Positions 46,086 to 60,135 are shown, counted from the stretch's first letter. The stretch is DNA of 64,000 nucleotides from Sarcocystis neurona (GCA_000727475.1 KL647302.1:1993234-2057233), one strand, 5' to 3'. The notes: generated by a model not told the origin, from the letters alone. Numbers and translations: made by a program.

Positions 46086-49000
46086 ATGGGCTTTCTCGAG
46101 GAGGGCGCCCCGCTTTCCTGGGAGGCTTCCGCCCGTTACAGAGACGTGGTGAAGCGGCGTGGCGTGCGCGAGTTCCTACAACTGTACAAGCAGTTCAGTG
46201 CAGACGTCTTCCCCAAGTCCACACTTTCTTGGGGAGATGAGATTGGTAAGTGTCTCTGTTCCTCTACGGGACTGTGCCTTTCGCTTATCTCGCAGCGCCT
46301 CTCTCCGTACCCAGGTCACTTTCCGACTCGTTCGAGGATGTCATTCAAGCCCCCCCACTTGTACAAGTAGATGTGCCATCAACACCGGCGATAGAAGTGA
46401 GCTGCTCAAACTCAGTTCAAGTCTTGTCCGGAGAAGCATCTGAGACAATTCAGCTTCCCGACGACGTGGGAGCTTTGACCGTAGTGCAAGTCTCTCGGTA
46501 GAACGCAGCTGGCCCAAGTATACGGCCGTAGATCTAGAGAGTGTGTCCAAGGAAAATGCAGGTTTTCGTGTCACCTCCGTTCGTGTGACGGTCTGCCTGT
46601 GCAGAATACTGCCTTCTAAATCTCGACGTTGAAAACAAGGTGGCGCGACTCTACTTGGGGGCTGAAGGTGAGAGCGACGAGCGCTACAGGTCACTTCTGT
46701 GCTGTTTTCTGTAGTAGGATGGATTCGTGGTAATTGCTGTACAGAAAGGACTGCGGTGTGTGTGGAAAAAGCCTTGTGTCGCATAGTGTAATTTACGGTT
46801 CAACGGTGCTCCGCTGTCGGCGTGGGTTCCACGCGCATTTTTGGGAAGAGTGCTCCTTCGAATGCGCACTGGATATCATCGCGGTAGTGTGACTTCACTG
46901 AACTTCTGAACCACGAGAATATTTGGAGAGCAGACCCCGATGTGAAGAAACGTTTCAGAAGATGCCCAAAGTAGAGACCGGGAGATCACCAGCATAATCT
47001 GCGGAGGGAAGCGCTGTAAAACATTCCTCTAAAGCAAACAGTGTACATTAGACATTACTGTCGTGCCGAGGCCCGTGACACTGCTGATGGGTGTCTGTAG
47101 CTACCGTTGAATAAACCAGGAACTACATGGAATGAGATAAACGATAATTGTTTATGTAGAAGTACGATCGTGTTGTACAAGTATGGATCCATACATTTTC
47201 TGTAACACGGTCGGACCTAATTGCACCTGCGTTCATATGCACATACACACGTATATATATATGGTATGTTGTATGTATTTGTGTAGCTTTCGTCAACTGC
47301 GGCTCCCTCTGCACGTTGTTCTGTAACATTGAAGGTGCGTTCACGCCTGCACATACATAGAGGTACATGCATGAACAAGTGTGTGCACGCGCGCGTACGT
47401 AGCGATACGTGTGTGCTCGTACGCGTTAAAATGAAGCACGTGTTCAGCTGCTCACGTACTTGCTACGTAGATCAGCATCGATGCTGACGGAGACGTCGTT
47501 TTCTAAGTGTGTACGCATACCAACATTCGTGCCGATCCAGATGCAGAGATATGTCTTCGCAGACACGTGTTTCTCTACACTTGTTGAGCTGGATGTTGCT
47601 ATTCTTCAGGCGTGCTGGGGGAGTTGAAAACGCGCGAAAATCTTGTTGCCAATGAACGTTGCTCTCGCCGGTGTAGCGACTCTACTAGGAGTGCCATGCT
47701 AAAAACAAATCAAGACCCGCCAACAGCAGTGACAGCAGCAAGAGCAACAGCAGCACCCATCGCGCAGGCGCCAGGATCTGCTGCCCCACCAGCAGCCATC
47801 CCCCACCCAGGAACACCAGCAGCACCGGCGGTGTATCCTGAGGCCCCGTCAACAGCCGGCGATTCAAAGGAAGCAGCTGTCGCAGCGGACGCAGCAACGG
47901 CAGCGCCGCGCTGGCCGTGGCAGATGAGTAGCTGGCATCCTGAATACGGCACACACATGATTGAGGCCATCCCTGGAACAGTCTACCCTCTTCAAGTGAA
48001 TTCCATCCTCGATCTGCTGCCGAGCATGCAAGTGCGCAGGAAAAAAGTGCAGGTAAGCGCACGCCACGGAGGAGCCATTCAGACGCAGTAGTCTTAACAC
48101 GTACGTGGATGTGCTCACAGGTGTCCACAACCGTCCGTACGTCTCCACCTGTTGCCCAAGTAAGCTCCTATATATCTGTATCACTACAGATATCTGTCCG
48201 GCCTTAACAATGTCGCATTTCGCCCGTCTGAGTCCATTCGTGTGTGTGTACACGTGTGTATACGTTAAAGGTCATTTGAAGTAGTCATGTTGTATGCAGC
48301 GATATACCGTGTACTGTGTGAGGCAACGCATTTCGGTTGCAGAGTGTGCACCTTTCACTACTAGCTCTGGGACGCGCGACTTTTAATTTTTTTTCCGGTA
48401 CACGCACACGTATAGCTGGAGACACGTGTAGGTTCTACGTAGCTTTCTGTTTTCCGAAGCGCGTGCACATTTGCAGAAGACTCCCGTAACCACAGGTAAA
48501 TCTGTTCAAGGGGCAGGGACGCGACGGTAAAGAGAACAGTGATACGCTAGATGGAGTGTATTTTCGGAGCCGACTAACCGCGAATAACATGTTGCACTTC
48601 AGGAATTTATGTGTACCTGTGCAGTCGCACGTGTACGGCTTCCATTTACGTATGCATGTTCTTACCCTTTTATGATCGTGCTCGGATTAACTTACGTCTG
48701 TGCATGACCAATATTCGCGCGATGCCTCGTACCTCTTGACACACCCATACGTGCCCATTTAGCTAGGTGGTTTTCCTTATGCATATAATTGTAGCGACGG
48801 GCATGTCGTCTGGATGATGTACCAGAAAATTGTTCTGACGGTGTCTATTAGGAGATGTTTCGCAGAGTGTAATCCACCTCCATTTTGCGAGTGCGTCTCC
48901 TGCGCACGCGTCTGTCTCTGCGCTGCAGGCAGTGCTACCTCCTGGCTGCTACGTGGCTTCTGTGGGAAGCTTCCCAACGATGGGAGCTCCCGAGTGTCGA

Positions 49001-52000
49001 CCTCGCCCTTTCTGTTGCTGCATGCGCTTCTCGCCGTCATGCTGTTGCCTGCGAGCCGCAGGAAGGGAAGACACCTCTGCGAAAGAGGGTGCAGCAGGAG
49101 TCGATGATGCTACCTGTGGTCCTGCAGCACGCGAGATAAGCCATCCTATCCAGAGGCACGGAGCTGTTACTACAGAGTATTCTGCCGTTACATGCCGTCA
49201 CCCTGCCGTAGGCGTAACGGCCACTTCAGCCGTCAGTGCTGCGACAGACACCGCTGCTGATGCAATGTCGCCTGGAGCTGCAAACGTTGCTGCTGCGAAA
49301 GTGCCTCCTGCTGAAGTTGCTGTGGCGGCAATTGTCTCTGCTACGATCCAGGGTACGGATGACTCTAGCCCGGCTGCTGCTGTAAGCTCCCCTGCTGCTG
49401 CGTACCCGTTTTCTTCCTCTGCCGAGACAGATGACGAGGAAGGGAAAGCGGATGCGTCGTTCTTTAGAGGAGCCTCAGGGCTCCTGTCACATGTTTTTCC
49501 AAACAAAGAGTTGCTTCACACCGTCGGGGACATTTTTCCACAGAAAGAAGTGATGCCGCCGAGAGATTTGGTCTCAGGAGCAGAGGCGAGAAGAGCGGTA
49601 TTGGCAGCAGAGGGTGACCACGAAGCAACAGTGGATCCAGCAATGGCGGCATCACAGCGGGAAGAGCAGAGAGCAGAGCGAGAGGAGCAGGCAACGGTGG
49701 CGGGTGGGGAAGCGGCAGACGTCGGAAAGCAAGCAGCAAAACATGGGCATTTCAGACACGCCACGAACCCGGAACCCACAGATGACGAGAGGGGGAGAGG
49801 GACAACAGCAGCAGCAGCAGCCGAAGAAGCGCGCAGTTCCCCTTTTCTAGCTCTTGTAGGTGTAACGGCGCATCGAGGAGATTTCGCTTCCCCTCCTGCA
49901 GTTCCTGACCCCATCAAAAGCCGCAGCAGAAGTCTTTTCGTCGGCGATGCGCTCATCAATCCCCACCCCCGCTTTGGAACCCTCACTGCCAACATTCGCG
50001 AGTAGGCAGACCAGCGGGAAGCATGTGTACCTATTACGTGCAGATGGCTCTGAGAGAATACACAACTGTATGTATGTAGAGATAGGTGTTCTCCATTGTA
50101 CAGGTATCTTCTGTCGCAGGAACTGTTTTTGGAATGTGACCAAGAAATAGGGCACTTGGAGAACTCAATATGCGTATACTGCTCCAGGAACGAGAGGAAC
50201 GGGCACGCGGAAGTGTGTGTACACGTGTAGCTACACCACATATGTGTATAGGCATGTATATGTATAGGCTCACAAAGATATTATTTTCGTGTGTGTATGT
50301 GTGTGTGTGCGTGTGTATGTCTACACGTGTGTCCGTACGTACGCATCTTTGCTCTTCCGCGTAGTTCTATGCATATGACTGTGTCTAGGGATACATGCAC
50401 GCATGTGTATGATGCAGGTGCATCGGTGCCCGTACGTATGTGTACACGTATGTGCATATGGTGGGTACACTCAGCTCTGTACACATACGCCTATTACTGT
50501 TGCGACGGGAAAGGGTGCTTGCAGCGCAGGGCGACGCTCCTGCGGCAAAGGCAATGCAAGGAAAGACACTTTACAGGCATATATATGTACATCGATACGT
50601 GTATGTGTACCTGATGTATGGACGAGTAAACCACTACTGAGATCTTATATGTACTTATGTGAGTCAAATACATACATGTCAGCTTTGAATGTAGATGTGC
50701 TTGTCTAGATGTGAGGCATCCATATTCATACACATATGCATATAGGAATCTTTAACTGTGTTCCGTTGCATTGCTGTTGCCACAGGAGCGACGCGCTGCT
50801 CGCTAACAGTCCTTCGTTGTCGCAGCAGGATTAGGTGAGAAGTGTGTTTGTCTGGTGAACCTAAACACAAGCTCTGTATACGGAAGTGAATGGAAGCGCA
50901 TCCCGATGTGTATCTGCGGGCACCTGGCCTGCGGCACCTTGTTCACGTAGGCGCAGGGGCAAAAAGGTGGAGATACTAATACCGCTCTTCGTGGACGAGA
51001 ACACGGCGCTTCCGTCTTGGGACATGAAGTTTGCTATGAATTTAGAGCAACACATTCCAGCCGCACCTACGATATGTGGGTGCGCTTCCACTTGTCACTT
51101 CGCTGCCGACAAAACCGGAGTGACAAATGAAGGAGTAGCAGAAGGCGAAGGAGGAGCACGAGCGGGATGCGTGGCGGAAGCAGCGGAAGGAGAGAAAAGA
51201 GCAAGAGGAACAGGAACGGTAGCAACTGTGTCAGGTGAGGGCAGCGCAGAAGGAACAGCGGAAGCAGGAGCAGGCGGACCGGTCTCAGCAGACTTTGCAG
51301 GAGTGGCCCCATCTGCAGCGGGGGGAAGCAGCTTGGAGAAGATTGCAAGTTCCGCCGATGAGACACGTTCAAGAGAAGAGTATTATCGCCAACTGATGTT
51401 GGAGGGGAAAATCCTTCACGATGGAAAATTCATATATATGGATGCCATGGGATTTGGCATGGGCATGCACTGTGTGCAAGCTACCTTCGGCTGCCCGTCC
51501 ATGCGGGATGCGCGGTATCTCTACGACCAGCTAGCTGTCCTGGCGCCTCTCTGGCTTTCGGTGAGCGTGTAGAGAGATGGAAGCGTCTGATGTGTCAAAT
51601 TTTCGATACAAATGTATTTCTACTATTATCTAAGAAAGAACGCAGCTGCAGATGCCTGCATGTATATATACGTATGCGCACACGGGAGTCTGAATGATGC
51701 CTTGGATACATATATATGTAAACGTATGCATAGTAGGGGATTCTCAAGCTCAGGCGTGTACGTTTGTGTGTGTGTGTGCCGTTGTGCGTGTGTCTCTATT
51801 AGGAAAGGCACAACTGCCTGCATGTCGTGATCAGGACGGTACTGTTGACTTCACACACACACACACACACACACACGTTGTCGGACGCATGTGCACAGAC
51901 ATTTGTTTCTATTGTCCAGAAGAGAAAGTCTATCCAAGCGCGAGGATACATGTGTGTACGTGTATATATACAAGTATTTATACATATTTGCACGTATGTG

Positions 52001-55000
52001 CTATGTAGAAGCCGATGCCAACGAGAGGCCGCTACACGCCCCGGATGGTGTATGTTTCTCCGTAAAACGTTTGCCGGGGAATCAGAGAGTCCAGCGGTGG
52101 TTTGTCGAGACTTCAAAACATCTGCAGCAACCTGTGACCGAGGAGTTCTGTTCTTTCGTGGATGAGTGTCCTAGTTCTCACGTACGTAAACATTTAGTCA
52201 CGCTTATACAGAAAACTCAACCAGACTACCGGACTACATTATTTTCTCGTCATGACACGCGCGTCTACACGTACCCGCACAGCTTCCAGCGTACCTTTGT
52301 ACGTAGATATGTGTGCTCCGCTGATGATCCAAAGACCCACGTTTCCTTCTACACGTGTACCTGCGAGTTCGTGGGCACGCGTAAACCCCTAACTGTATGT
52401 TCGTTGCTGTAGGCGCGCACGGTTGGACCTTCTGTTGCATCCTCGTCTAGACAAGGCCGTAGAAATGCATGTGTGAACAGAGTGAACTTTGCTGCGCATG
52501 TGTGGTGCTGCAGCCCCTCATCCATGCTGTTGATTATACACAACAGGGGGTCCCTGCTGCTGGGACCCCTTGTGCTCTGCCTGTGTGTGCCGTTGCAGTC
52601 GGTAGGGGTAGTGACAGATAGTGCGCTGCTCCAGCCCCGGTGGCTTTCAGGCTTGAGAGGACTTCGCTGCGTGTCTCCCGGGTCGCCTCTCGGAGCGATT
52701 TCGTTCGGGCACATATGTGTAGTGTCTGTCTTGCTGCTGTCTTGCTGCAGCTGTCCGCCGCGACGCCTTTCATGCGGGGGCTGCTTGCTGCGGTTGATTC
52801 TCGCTGGGACGCCATTGCTGCATGCGTGGACTGCAGGACAGACGCCGAGAAACGTCGTCTGCCCAAGTCCCGCTACGGAACTGTTTCTCTTTACATAAGT
52901 GACGAGGCACCTCTCACAGAGGTAAGAAACAAAACTACAGTGTAACAGTGTGGATGCACCTGTTTCAGCAGGTACGTGCGTCTGTCCACTTCTTGCAGTC
53001 TGTCTTACATAACCGCGTTGTCGTGTAGCGCTGCGGATTCGTACGCGGTCCTCGCGTCCTTCTGTCGCTCGGCTCGTGAATATCTCCCGTCCGCGTGACT
53101 GCGGAGACCTACGTTCCCCGATTTTTTGGTGCAGGTGGCTACCTCTGAGTCTCCCCACTGTAGCAGGACTGGTGCGCACATCTATACGACTGTGAACGTA
53201 CCGCGTGCATGCATACGGTTCCTTTCTTGAACTCGAACATATTTCCGCAGACGACTGCGTACACTCAGGGCGTGTGTAACAGTACACGTGTACCTACGCC
53301 CCGTGTGAACACTGTTGCGGACTTGCACACGTGGGCGTTCTTTAGAACCTGTGTCTCCTGTTAATGCAGTGCCCTCTCGTCTGCTAGTTTTCGGTCAGTT
53401 TGTGTGTATATTCCCAAGTAGCTATCAGCGTGTACTCATCTATGTGTATGCGCGTGCAAGTAACGAATTTTTGTGAAGCTTTCCTCTAGAGTTTCTTCGC
53501 TGGTAGTGTTTTCTCTTATCCTCTGGCTTATTGTTTCCCTCTCCTTTACTCTTCTTCCTGTGGGTCTGTCTTTTTCGCTTCCTTCCGGTTTCTTCCTCGC
53601 TTAGTCGTCATCTCGTCCATTGCGTTTTCCTTCCTTTGTTTGACGTTCCTAGTCCCCCTGTGCGCGTCCTGTGTCATCGTCTTTCCTCCTGGTTTCTGTC
53701 TGCTTCAGCATCTGTCCTTCTACAACGACGTACCAGCTCCGGTGAACGACCATGCCTTTGCTGATCTCGTAGAGAACGGGGTTGATGAAATCTTGGCCAG
53801 GCACATGGCGTTTCTTTTCGTTCGCGATCCGCTTGTTATTTTCAAGGACAAGCTTCTCGCACAGAAACCCTTTAGAGTCAAGAAAGGTCTCAAAAGTGCT
53901 TCTGTTCGCGGGAATCTCAGCGCTGTAACCCATCCTCTTGGTGGTGGCGCTGCTACTGGGGTTCCCACGGCTTCTGCTACGTGTGCTACGACTAACACCG
54001 CTCCTGCTCCCACATCAACGTCTGTACCCGGCGCAGCGGTTGTCGCGGTGTCCCCGACTTCTGCAGATGCCGGCTCTCCATGCACGACAATGTCTGTTCT
54101 CCGTCCTCCTCCTCTTACCACACTTGCGTTGACGACAGCATGTTCGACCGGCCAGCCTCTGCGGCAGCAGCGGGAGGCGGCAGAACAAGAAGAGCAGCCA
54201 CGGCTCATACATCACAAGGAAGAAGAAGAGGCAGGGGAAGACGATACTGCAGTGGTTGCAGAAGCAGGAGCCCCGTGGGGAATAGACGACGGCACAGTTT
54301 ATACAACGACGCAAGACTTTGAAAATTTACAGTCGACAAACTGGAATTCTGTGCGCTTCAAGCCCCCCGCGGCCTTCAAACCATGGACCGTATCAGCAAC
54401 GCCTCCGAGTCCCGCAGATGCGTGCGAAAGAGAACAGGGTTCTGTCTTACAAAAAAGCAGGGAGAGCAATAGCAGGACCGGAATGAACAGCCGCAGGAGC
54501 AATGGCAGGAAATGGAGCTGCGGCAGTAACAACGACAGCAGAAGGCGACGCACATACCAGGAAGTGGAGGTGGTGGGTCCTGGCGGTGCGGCCCCCAGTG
54601 GGGGAGTTAGAGAAGAGAGAGAAGGATGCTTGGACAGGTTGGGAGTAGCCAGTAACGGCGAAAGTACCAGAGGCAAGAGCCTGGCAAATACCGTTGCCAC
54701 GCAGCCCGTCGGTATTGCGGAGTCTGCTACTGCTTGTCTGCTTGGGGGGGGAAGCGGGCGCCTCGCTACGCCTGCTGCAGTCGGCAGCGGACAGGCTGGA
54801 GCAACAGCGGCTGGAAAGGACGGACCCGGGCGGCCCTCGTTGGGCGTCAAGAAACTGACAACGCACGCGGAAGGAGTGGAGGAGGGAGCAGCTGCTGAAT
54901 CTTCTAAAAAAACGCTGCCCCCCACCCCTGGAGAAGATTCTTCTCTCTTGTTCTCTTCTCTGTTTGCATCTTCTCCCACATCTGTCCCGTCGTCTTCTGC

Positions 55001-58000
55001 TTCGCCTTCAACGGCAGCAGCCGCAACAGAAAACTGCTGCGCATCCCCGTGGCGGGTAGAGTTCCGCACCCCCGATGTGCAGCTCACGGACTTCGAAAAT
55101 GTCGCATGTCTCTCTCTCGTCAGCGTCCTTGTTCAGGTGTGCACGTCTGTGTCGGTCTGCTGACGAGTAGTGCATCTCTGTGGCTGGGCCTGAGCAGTGG
55201 CTGGGATACACTACGTACACACAGTCGTGCACACGCAAACATAGGTGTAAACCTCGATAGAATCAAGAGACGTCGGTAGGTGTGCGCGGGAATGTTAGAG
55301 TAATTACGTTAAAGCCTGCGTCCCTGCGTACTTGTGCGGATTGTGCATGGAAGTGACACGTACCGGGGTCGGACTTGTGACTTGTAGAGTGATCCAGTAG
55401 CCCCATCGTGTACCTGTATACAAATCATTCAGTACATATGTATATATATATATATATATACACGCACACGTACATCCATAAATATACATATATATATATG
55501 GATATAGCTGTACAAGAGAACGCCTTCCACGAGACATGATAGCCTACCTTTCATTTGTTTCTGTTGTGCTGTACAACACGATCGCCTCTCCGTCAAAGGT
55601 AAGACGCGTGTGAACGTGTGTCCTGAAGCAGCGGACATGGAGGGGCGTCTCTGTCCACTGCACTGTCCTGAAATGTGATCTTGCTCTCCGTTTTTCTTTA
55701 TCTCCACTTGTGCTCCCCACCGCTCCTGGTCCTCTCATCGATTCTTTGTTTCGGTTTCACTCGTCGTGTTCGTCCCCACCAGTGTGTGACTTATTCTCTC
55801 GTGGTCCCTAAGTTTCACCCGTCTCTCGCGTTCGAGGACGCTGACCCGGCGGTTGCTGCTCGTTTCCGGTTCCCTCTTCCTCTCCGTCTGTCTCACCATC
55901 CCTGGTGTCAGCTACGAATAGTTGTGGTCTGTTAGTAGCGTAAGGCTCTCGTGCCACGTATACGCGTGCCACAATAAGAGAACGTTTTCCTTGGAATGGC
56001 TCACGTCTACATACCGACAAGCAGTTGTCGCCTTTGGGCAGGTTGCCTGTGCGGAAATGTCTTTCAGCGTAATTTGGTTTCTCCCGTTCACACACACGCA
56101 CGCTAGCAGACATACTTGTGTGTGCGTGTGCCTGCATCTTCATGTCAGGTGATACTGGAGGAGCGCCTGGACCTGTACCTTCCCATGTCTTTGAATGATG
56201 AAAACAAGCGCAGGGCGGTAGAGTGCAACTCAATCCTGCGCCAGAAATTTTGGTTTCGCAACGACGTGCGACATGGCACGGCGGATCGCTCCTTTGGAGA
56301 ATTCTCGCTCCATCAGATTTTATTCGGAGTGTCTGCTTCGCGTGTTAGTGACGCGTCTCCTCTGCAAATGCAGAGGGACTCCTCATCTTCGACACGTCTG
56401 TCGTCTGCTTCTTCTCGTTGTCGCTCCCCGTTCTCGTTGTCTGCATCCAACTCTGTGATTCATTATTCTTTCTCTGGCTCTCCCTTCGTTCCGTCGCCCG
56501 TTTCGTCGCTGACGTCTTACGCTGCGGCCCATCCTCACACGCCTCACTGTTCGCCAGCTTCTCCGTCGTGCACACCCACTGTGACTCTCCCGCCAGCAAA
56601 GCCAGATTCTACAGTCTCGTCGCCAGGTCGTGCCTCGTCTGCGCGTCTTCGCCCGCCCCCACTTTGGCCGCAGGCGTCCCCAGGTGGACTGCCTGGATGC
56701 TTTCCTCCATTGCTGCACATGCAGGACATTGGGGTTGATGACGAATATTCGGTTTCTGCTCCTACGCTGTCTGCGGCAGCTCGTACTCCTTTTGACGTTG
56801 TGCCTGCTGCTTCTCTAGCTTCCACCTGTCCTGGATCCTCGCGATCCGCTGCTTCTGCTCCTGCCCCGGTTCGCGTTCGTACTCCTCTCTCTTGTCATAC
56901 CGGCGCTGGTGGTGTCAGGGTTGGCCTCGATACCACTTTAACAAGAGCACCATTGTCTGTCGCCTCCTCTTTGCCTGGTCCGTTTCCTTCCTCCTCTCTT
57001 CCTCCCTCCATGTCTCCTTTCGTTGGCCTTGTTCCTCTGTGTCTTCGTTACATTGAGAAGGAGGTGGTAGCGGGGCAGTGCTCTTGCGAGGCTGCAGCAC
57101 AGTACCTCGAATATTTCGACTTTCTACGCCATCGTACCGAGGGACGAGTGCCTACCGATGCCTCATTCCTGCGCGCCTGCCTTGCAGTGCATCCAGCGTA
57201 CAATCAGGACTCTGTTATCTCTACACAAGCGTGCTTCGATCTGTGCCAGCTAGCCGTTAAACTGGGTCACGGCGAGTTCCAGGTTCCTGAGCTCTTTGGG
57301 CCTTTTGCAGGACGTGCTGGCATGCGTGTTTCCGCAGATAGCTGCGAGTTCAACAATGGTGTGCCAGTTGTTACTGCCTCTTTCCTCTCTCAGTTTGTCA
57401 GTGATACGTTGAAGGAAATGCTGTGCGGCTATGTCGTTGAAGCACCAGAGGGCCGCTGGCAGCAAGAAATTGAGCAAGGATGTGCACACAAGCGGTGGGG
57501 GGGAGCAACAGAGGGCAAGGACGGAACTGCACTTGGGAGTGAGAAACCCTACATCCGGGAGGAGACAAGAGCGACTGCTACTGCGGCATCAACGGAAACG
57601 CACATAGTGACGCAAGAAGGGGAGGCAGTAGCGGATCCAGGAGGTCAAGAGGGGACGGGGCAAGGACTGGATCAGAAGAGAGCAACAACCTCAGGGACAG
57701 ACTGCAAAGTGCTGAATAACGGAGGTGCGGAAGGTGAGGCAGCGTGCAATACAGTACCGCGTGATGAAGGAGCAGCAATAAAAGGCAGCGCAAGGTTGCG
57801 CAACGACATAGTTACGATTCAACGGAGTAAAAAGGACACGCCGGCAGGTCAGCAGGTTCCATTAGGGAAAAAACCAGCGAGTGATCTGCTGACCTATCAA
57901 CCAGCAGGAACATGCAGCAAGACTACTAGCGCTGTAGAGATGGTTGGCAATACCCAGGAATTATCAAGAGGATCAGGAGCTGGTAATGGCGAATCGGATG

Positions 58001-59082
58001 GTGGAACAGCGGGACAACCGCTATATAAAGAGGCTACAGTTTGTCGAGCGTCGAGCAAACCACTGGCTTGCAGGAGCGTTTCACCGACGAACTCCCGGGA
58101 CGGTAACATCCCACAGGAGGACAACGGAAGCGGAGATACTAACAAGCTCTCTGGCGAAAGAGAGAACAGTGCGATTGACCCGAAAAAGGGGGGGGAGGGG
58201 TTTTCAAAAGACGCAAAAGCACACAACGACAACGAAGAGTTGGAGGAAGATCTTGAAGGAAAAGAAAACGAAGACGACGGTAGTGAGCGGATTTTTGGAA
58301 ACCAGAATTCAAGCACGGTTTCACGAAGAAACTGTGCGACCACAGAAGGGAAGGTACGGTACCTACTTCAGTTGGACGGAGGGTTACCCAGCCGTCTGCA
58401 GGAGAAAAGCACCGTAGACAGCGTGGATTTGTTGACCACAGCGGCGCCAGCAGGGAGCGCTCGCACGACGGGTGAAGAAGACTTCCCATGGAGCGCCACT
58501 CGTAATGCGGCAGCCCCCACTGATGCGGACACACCAGCACAATTAAAAGTAGGAGTAAAGAACACCCCGTCCTGCAAATTAGCTGCAGCCGCAGCGTGTA
58601 GGGGGCCTCCTTCTGTTGTTGCATTGTCGGGCAGCTCCTTTGCCCGTGAAGCGGGACATGGCGGCGCTCGAGTATATTTCAAAGAGGAGAAAGCCGACCG
58701 TCGAATTGTCTTTGCTTTGTCAGGAAAAGCCGCTGCTTCACTGTGTTATTCCGACACTGTCAGCACCCTGAGAAGCTATATGTCGGATCCGTTGTGTCGG
58801 AGCTCTGGTGAGGCAGGCAGCTGTGCCCCTGCTGCTTCTGCTGTTGCTGGCGCGGGAAAAAAGCGGAGCTGCAACATGTACAGCGGGTGGCCAGCGTTTG
58901 CCTCGGTAGGCGTCACGAACGAAGAAGCTACTGGGCTGTGGCTTTTTCTCACCAGCGGCGTGCACTACAACTGGTGCTGCGATGACTCAGGCTCGACCAG
59001 CTGCCCCAGCACGGATGACGACAGAGAGTCCGCAGACGAAGTAAGCAACGTAGAGATCAACAGAGAGCCGCTCACGAAGTGA
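46086..59082 (+). CDS. GCLC: Glutamate-cysteine ligase catalytic subunit, giant form
   Basis: Catalyses ATP-dependent joining of L-glutamate and L-cysteine, the first step of glutathione synthesis, in the cytosol. Eight exons: 46086-46245, 46605-46667, 47610-48052, 48929-50001, 50951-51560, 52751-52921, 53709-55136, 56149-59082. Every junction is GT-AG and every phase agrees. Family landmarks appear in order: PLSWE near the start, WGDEIE (49-54, acidic Mg/substrate site), EYGTHMIE (186-193), [13 protein letters not shown] then [23 protein letters not shown] (about 742), [35 protein letters not shown], and NQDSVIST with PELFGP (about 1690). The model is about 2293 residues, against about 640 in animals. 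Extra length comes from Ala/Pro, Glu and Ser-rich inserts in exons 3, 4, 5, 7 and 8 and a tail of about 580 residues after the core. No stop or frameshift interrupts it. Confidence 0.96.
51852..51876. repeat. (CA)n microsatellite
   Basis: Uninterrupted CA run of twelve units inside intron 5 of the ligase gene. Confidence 0.95.
55441..55460. repeat. (TA)n microsatellite
   Basis: Ten TA units inside intron 7 of the ligase gene, followed by a shorter TA run near 55487-55500. Confidence 0.95.
58687..58763 (+). repeat. Dispersed repeat piece inside ligase coding tail
   Basis: This 77-base coding segment aligns without gaps to the reverse complement of 60286-60362. By eye about 59 of 77 bases agree, with the block TCGAATTGTCTT and the end CCGACACTGTCA shared exactly. 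It translates as part of the ligase C-terminal tail ([15 protein letters not shown]). Confidence 0.8.
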
Positions 59083-59177
59083 AACTGTACGTGAATATAC
59101 GTAACAATAGCTACTTATTCGAAGAAGACGCTGAAGGCCGCCTCCGCACCGACGACGACGCACAGTCTGCTGATAAA

Positions 59178-59268
59178 ATGAGCGAGACAGAGAGGGAGCG
59201 TCCTTTAGTCGGACTGACGAGAGAGACAGATCCTTATCTACCTGAATAACGCTTTTAAAGTGTGACAC
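59178..59268 (+). repeat. Dispersed repeat, left direct copy
   Basis: Starts ATGAGCGAGACAG and ends in TTTTAAAGTGTGACAC. It is a diverged direct copy of 60203-60292. Confidence 0.85.
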
Positions 59269-59328
59269 ACCAGATTGCGTTTGAGTGTTCGTATATACAT
59301 ACAGGTGCACCTGTGTCCGTGCCCGGAG

Positions 59329-60135
59329 TCAAGTTTTGAAAACATTTATCGTGCGTAGGTCTACACTAAAGCGTATAGCGTGTCTGTGCCCTGTGTGCCT
59401 ACTGTGCGCAGTTATTTGAGAAGAAAAAGTGTGAAACTGTACGTACCTGTTGCCAAGTGTAAGAGGTCGTAAGGACTGTACGTATGACTTTGTAAAATAC
59501 TGGGGATCTTCCGGTGAAGTAGCAGGTACGCAGAAAATCATCGATTCTGAGCGTTCTCCTGAGTGGAAAGTTAAAGTCACGGCGTACAGACTCATACGTA
59601 CAGTGCTTTGATACGTAGAAATTGTACAGCTGTCCGTATTCGCCGTTGCTAACCTGCACCACAGCGACTCGAAATCCCGTCTTAATGTTCCACATTGCAT
59701 ATTCAAAGATAGCAAGAGTGAGTGGGCTACTTTGAAAGAAACGGTTCTGGGGTGTGTAGTATGCGTGCACGCGCAGATATTCTTAGCATAAAACAAGGAC
59801 TCCGGTGTGCAGCGCTTGCATGCGAAGATGCTGCGCTTGTTAGTGCGTTTGCAAACGGAGTCCGCATGTAGGGACGTGCCAAGTATTCTCCAGTAAAAAG
59901 AAGTCCTCCAGTGATTGCGCCAGCTCAGATGTTCTGGTGCGCACCATCTGCTCGCCTTTAATTTTGCACAACGGGGCAACCTTATGGACAGCTGTACACA
60001 TGTGACGTGGCACGGGTAGATTCTGTCGGAGCACGCTTCATACGTTTTCCGTGTGAGTCTTCCCTGCATGTGCGAACCAGAAACACTGTGCTCGAAACCG
60101 TATACATAGACACCTGTCCACGTTTCAGCGCACAT
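59329..60135 (-). other. Overlapping minus-strand frames between repeat copies
   Basis: A 268-codon frame spans the whole interval, longer than expected by chance at this composition. A second minus-strand frame reads better in two parts: 60034-59840 (TSELAQSLEDFFLLENTW) and 59770-59399, the latter ending TTSYTWQQ at a perfect donor CAACAG|GTACGT. Only one frame can be the real one. The interval lies between the two direct repeat copies, so it may be a mobile or duplicated segment. No transposase, polymerase or integrase motif is visible. Confidence 0.28.

Noticed and set aside
52349..53287. 312-codon minus-strand frame opposite ligase exon 6
   Set aside because: It lies across a confirmed ligase exon and two introns, with Arg/Thr-rich composition and no recognisable domain.
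54299..55087. 262-codon minus-strand frame opposite ligase exon 7
   Set aside because: Antisense shadow of the low-complexity insert; the plus-strand frame has the conserved WRVEFR and QLTDFEN motifs.
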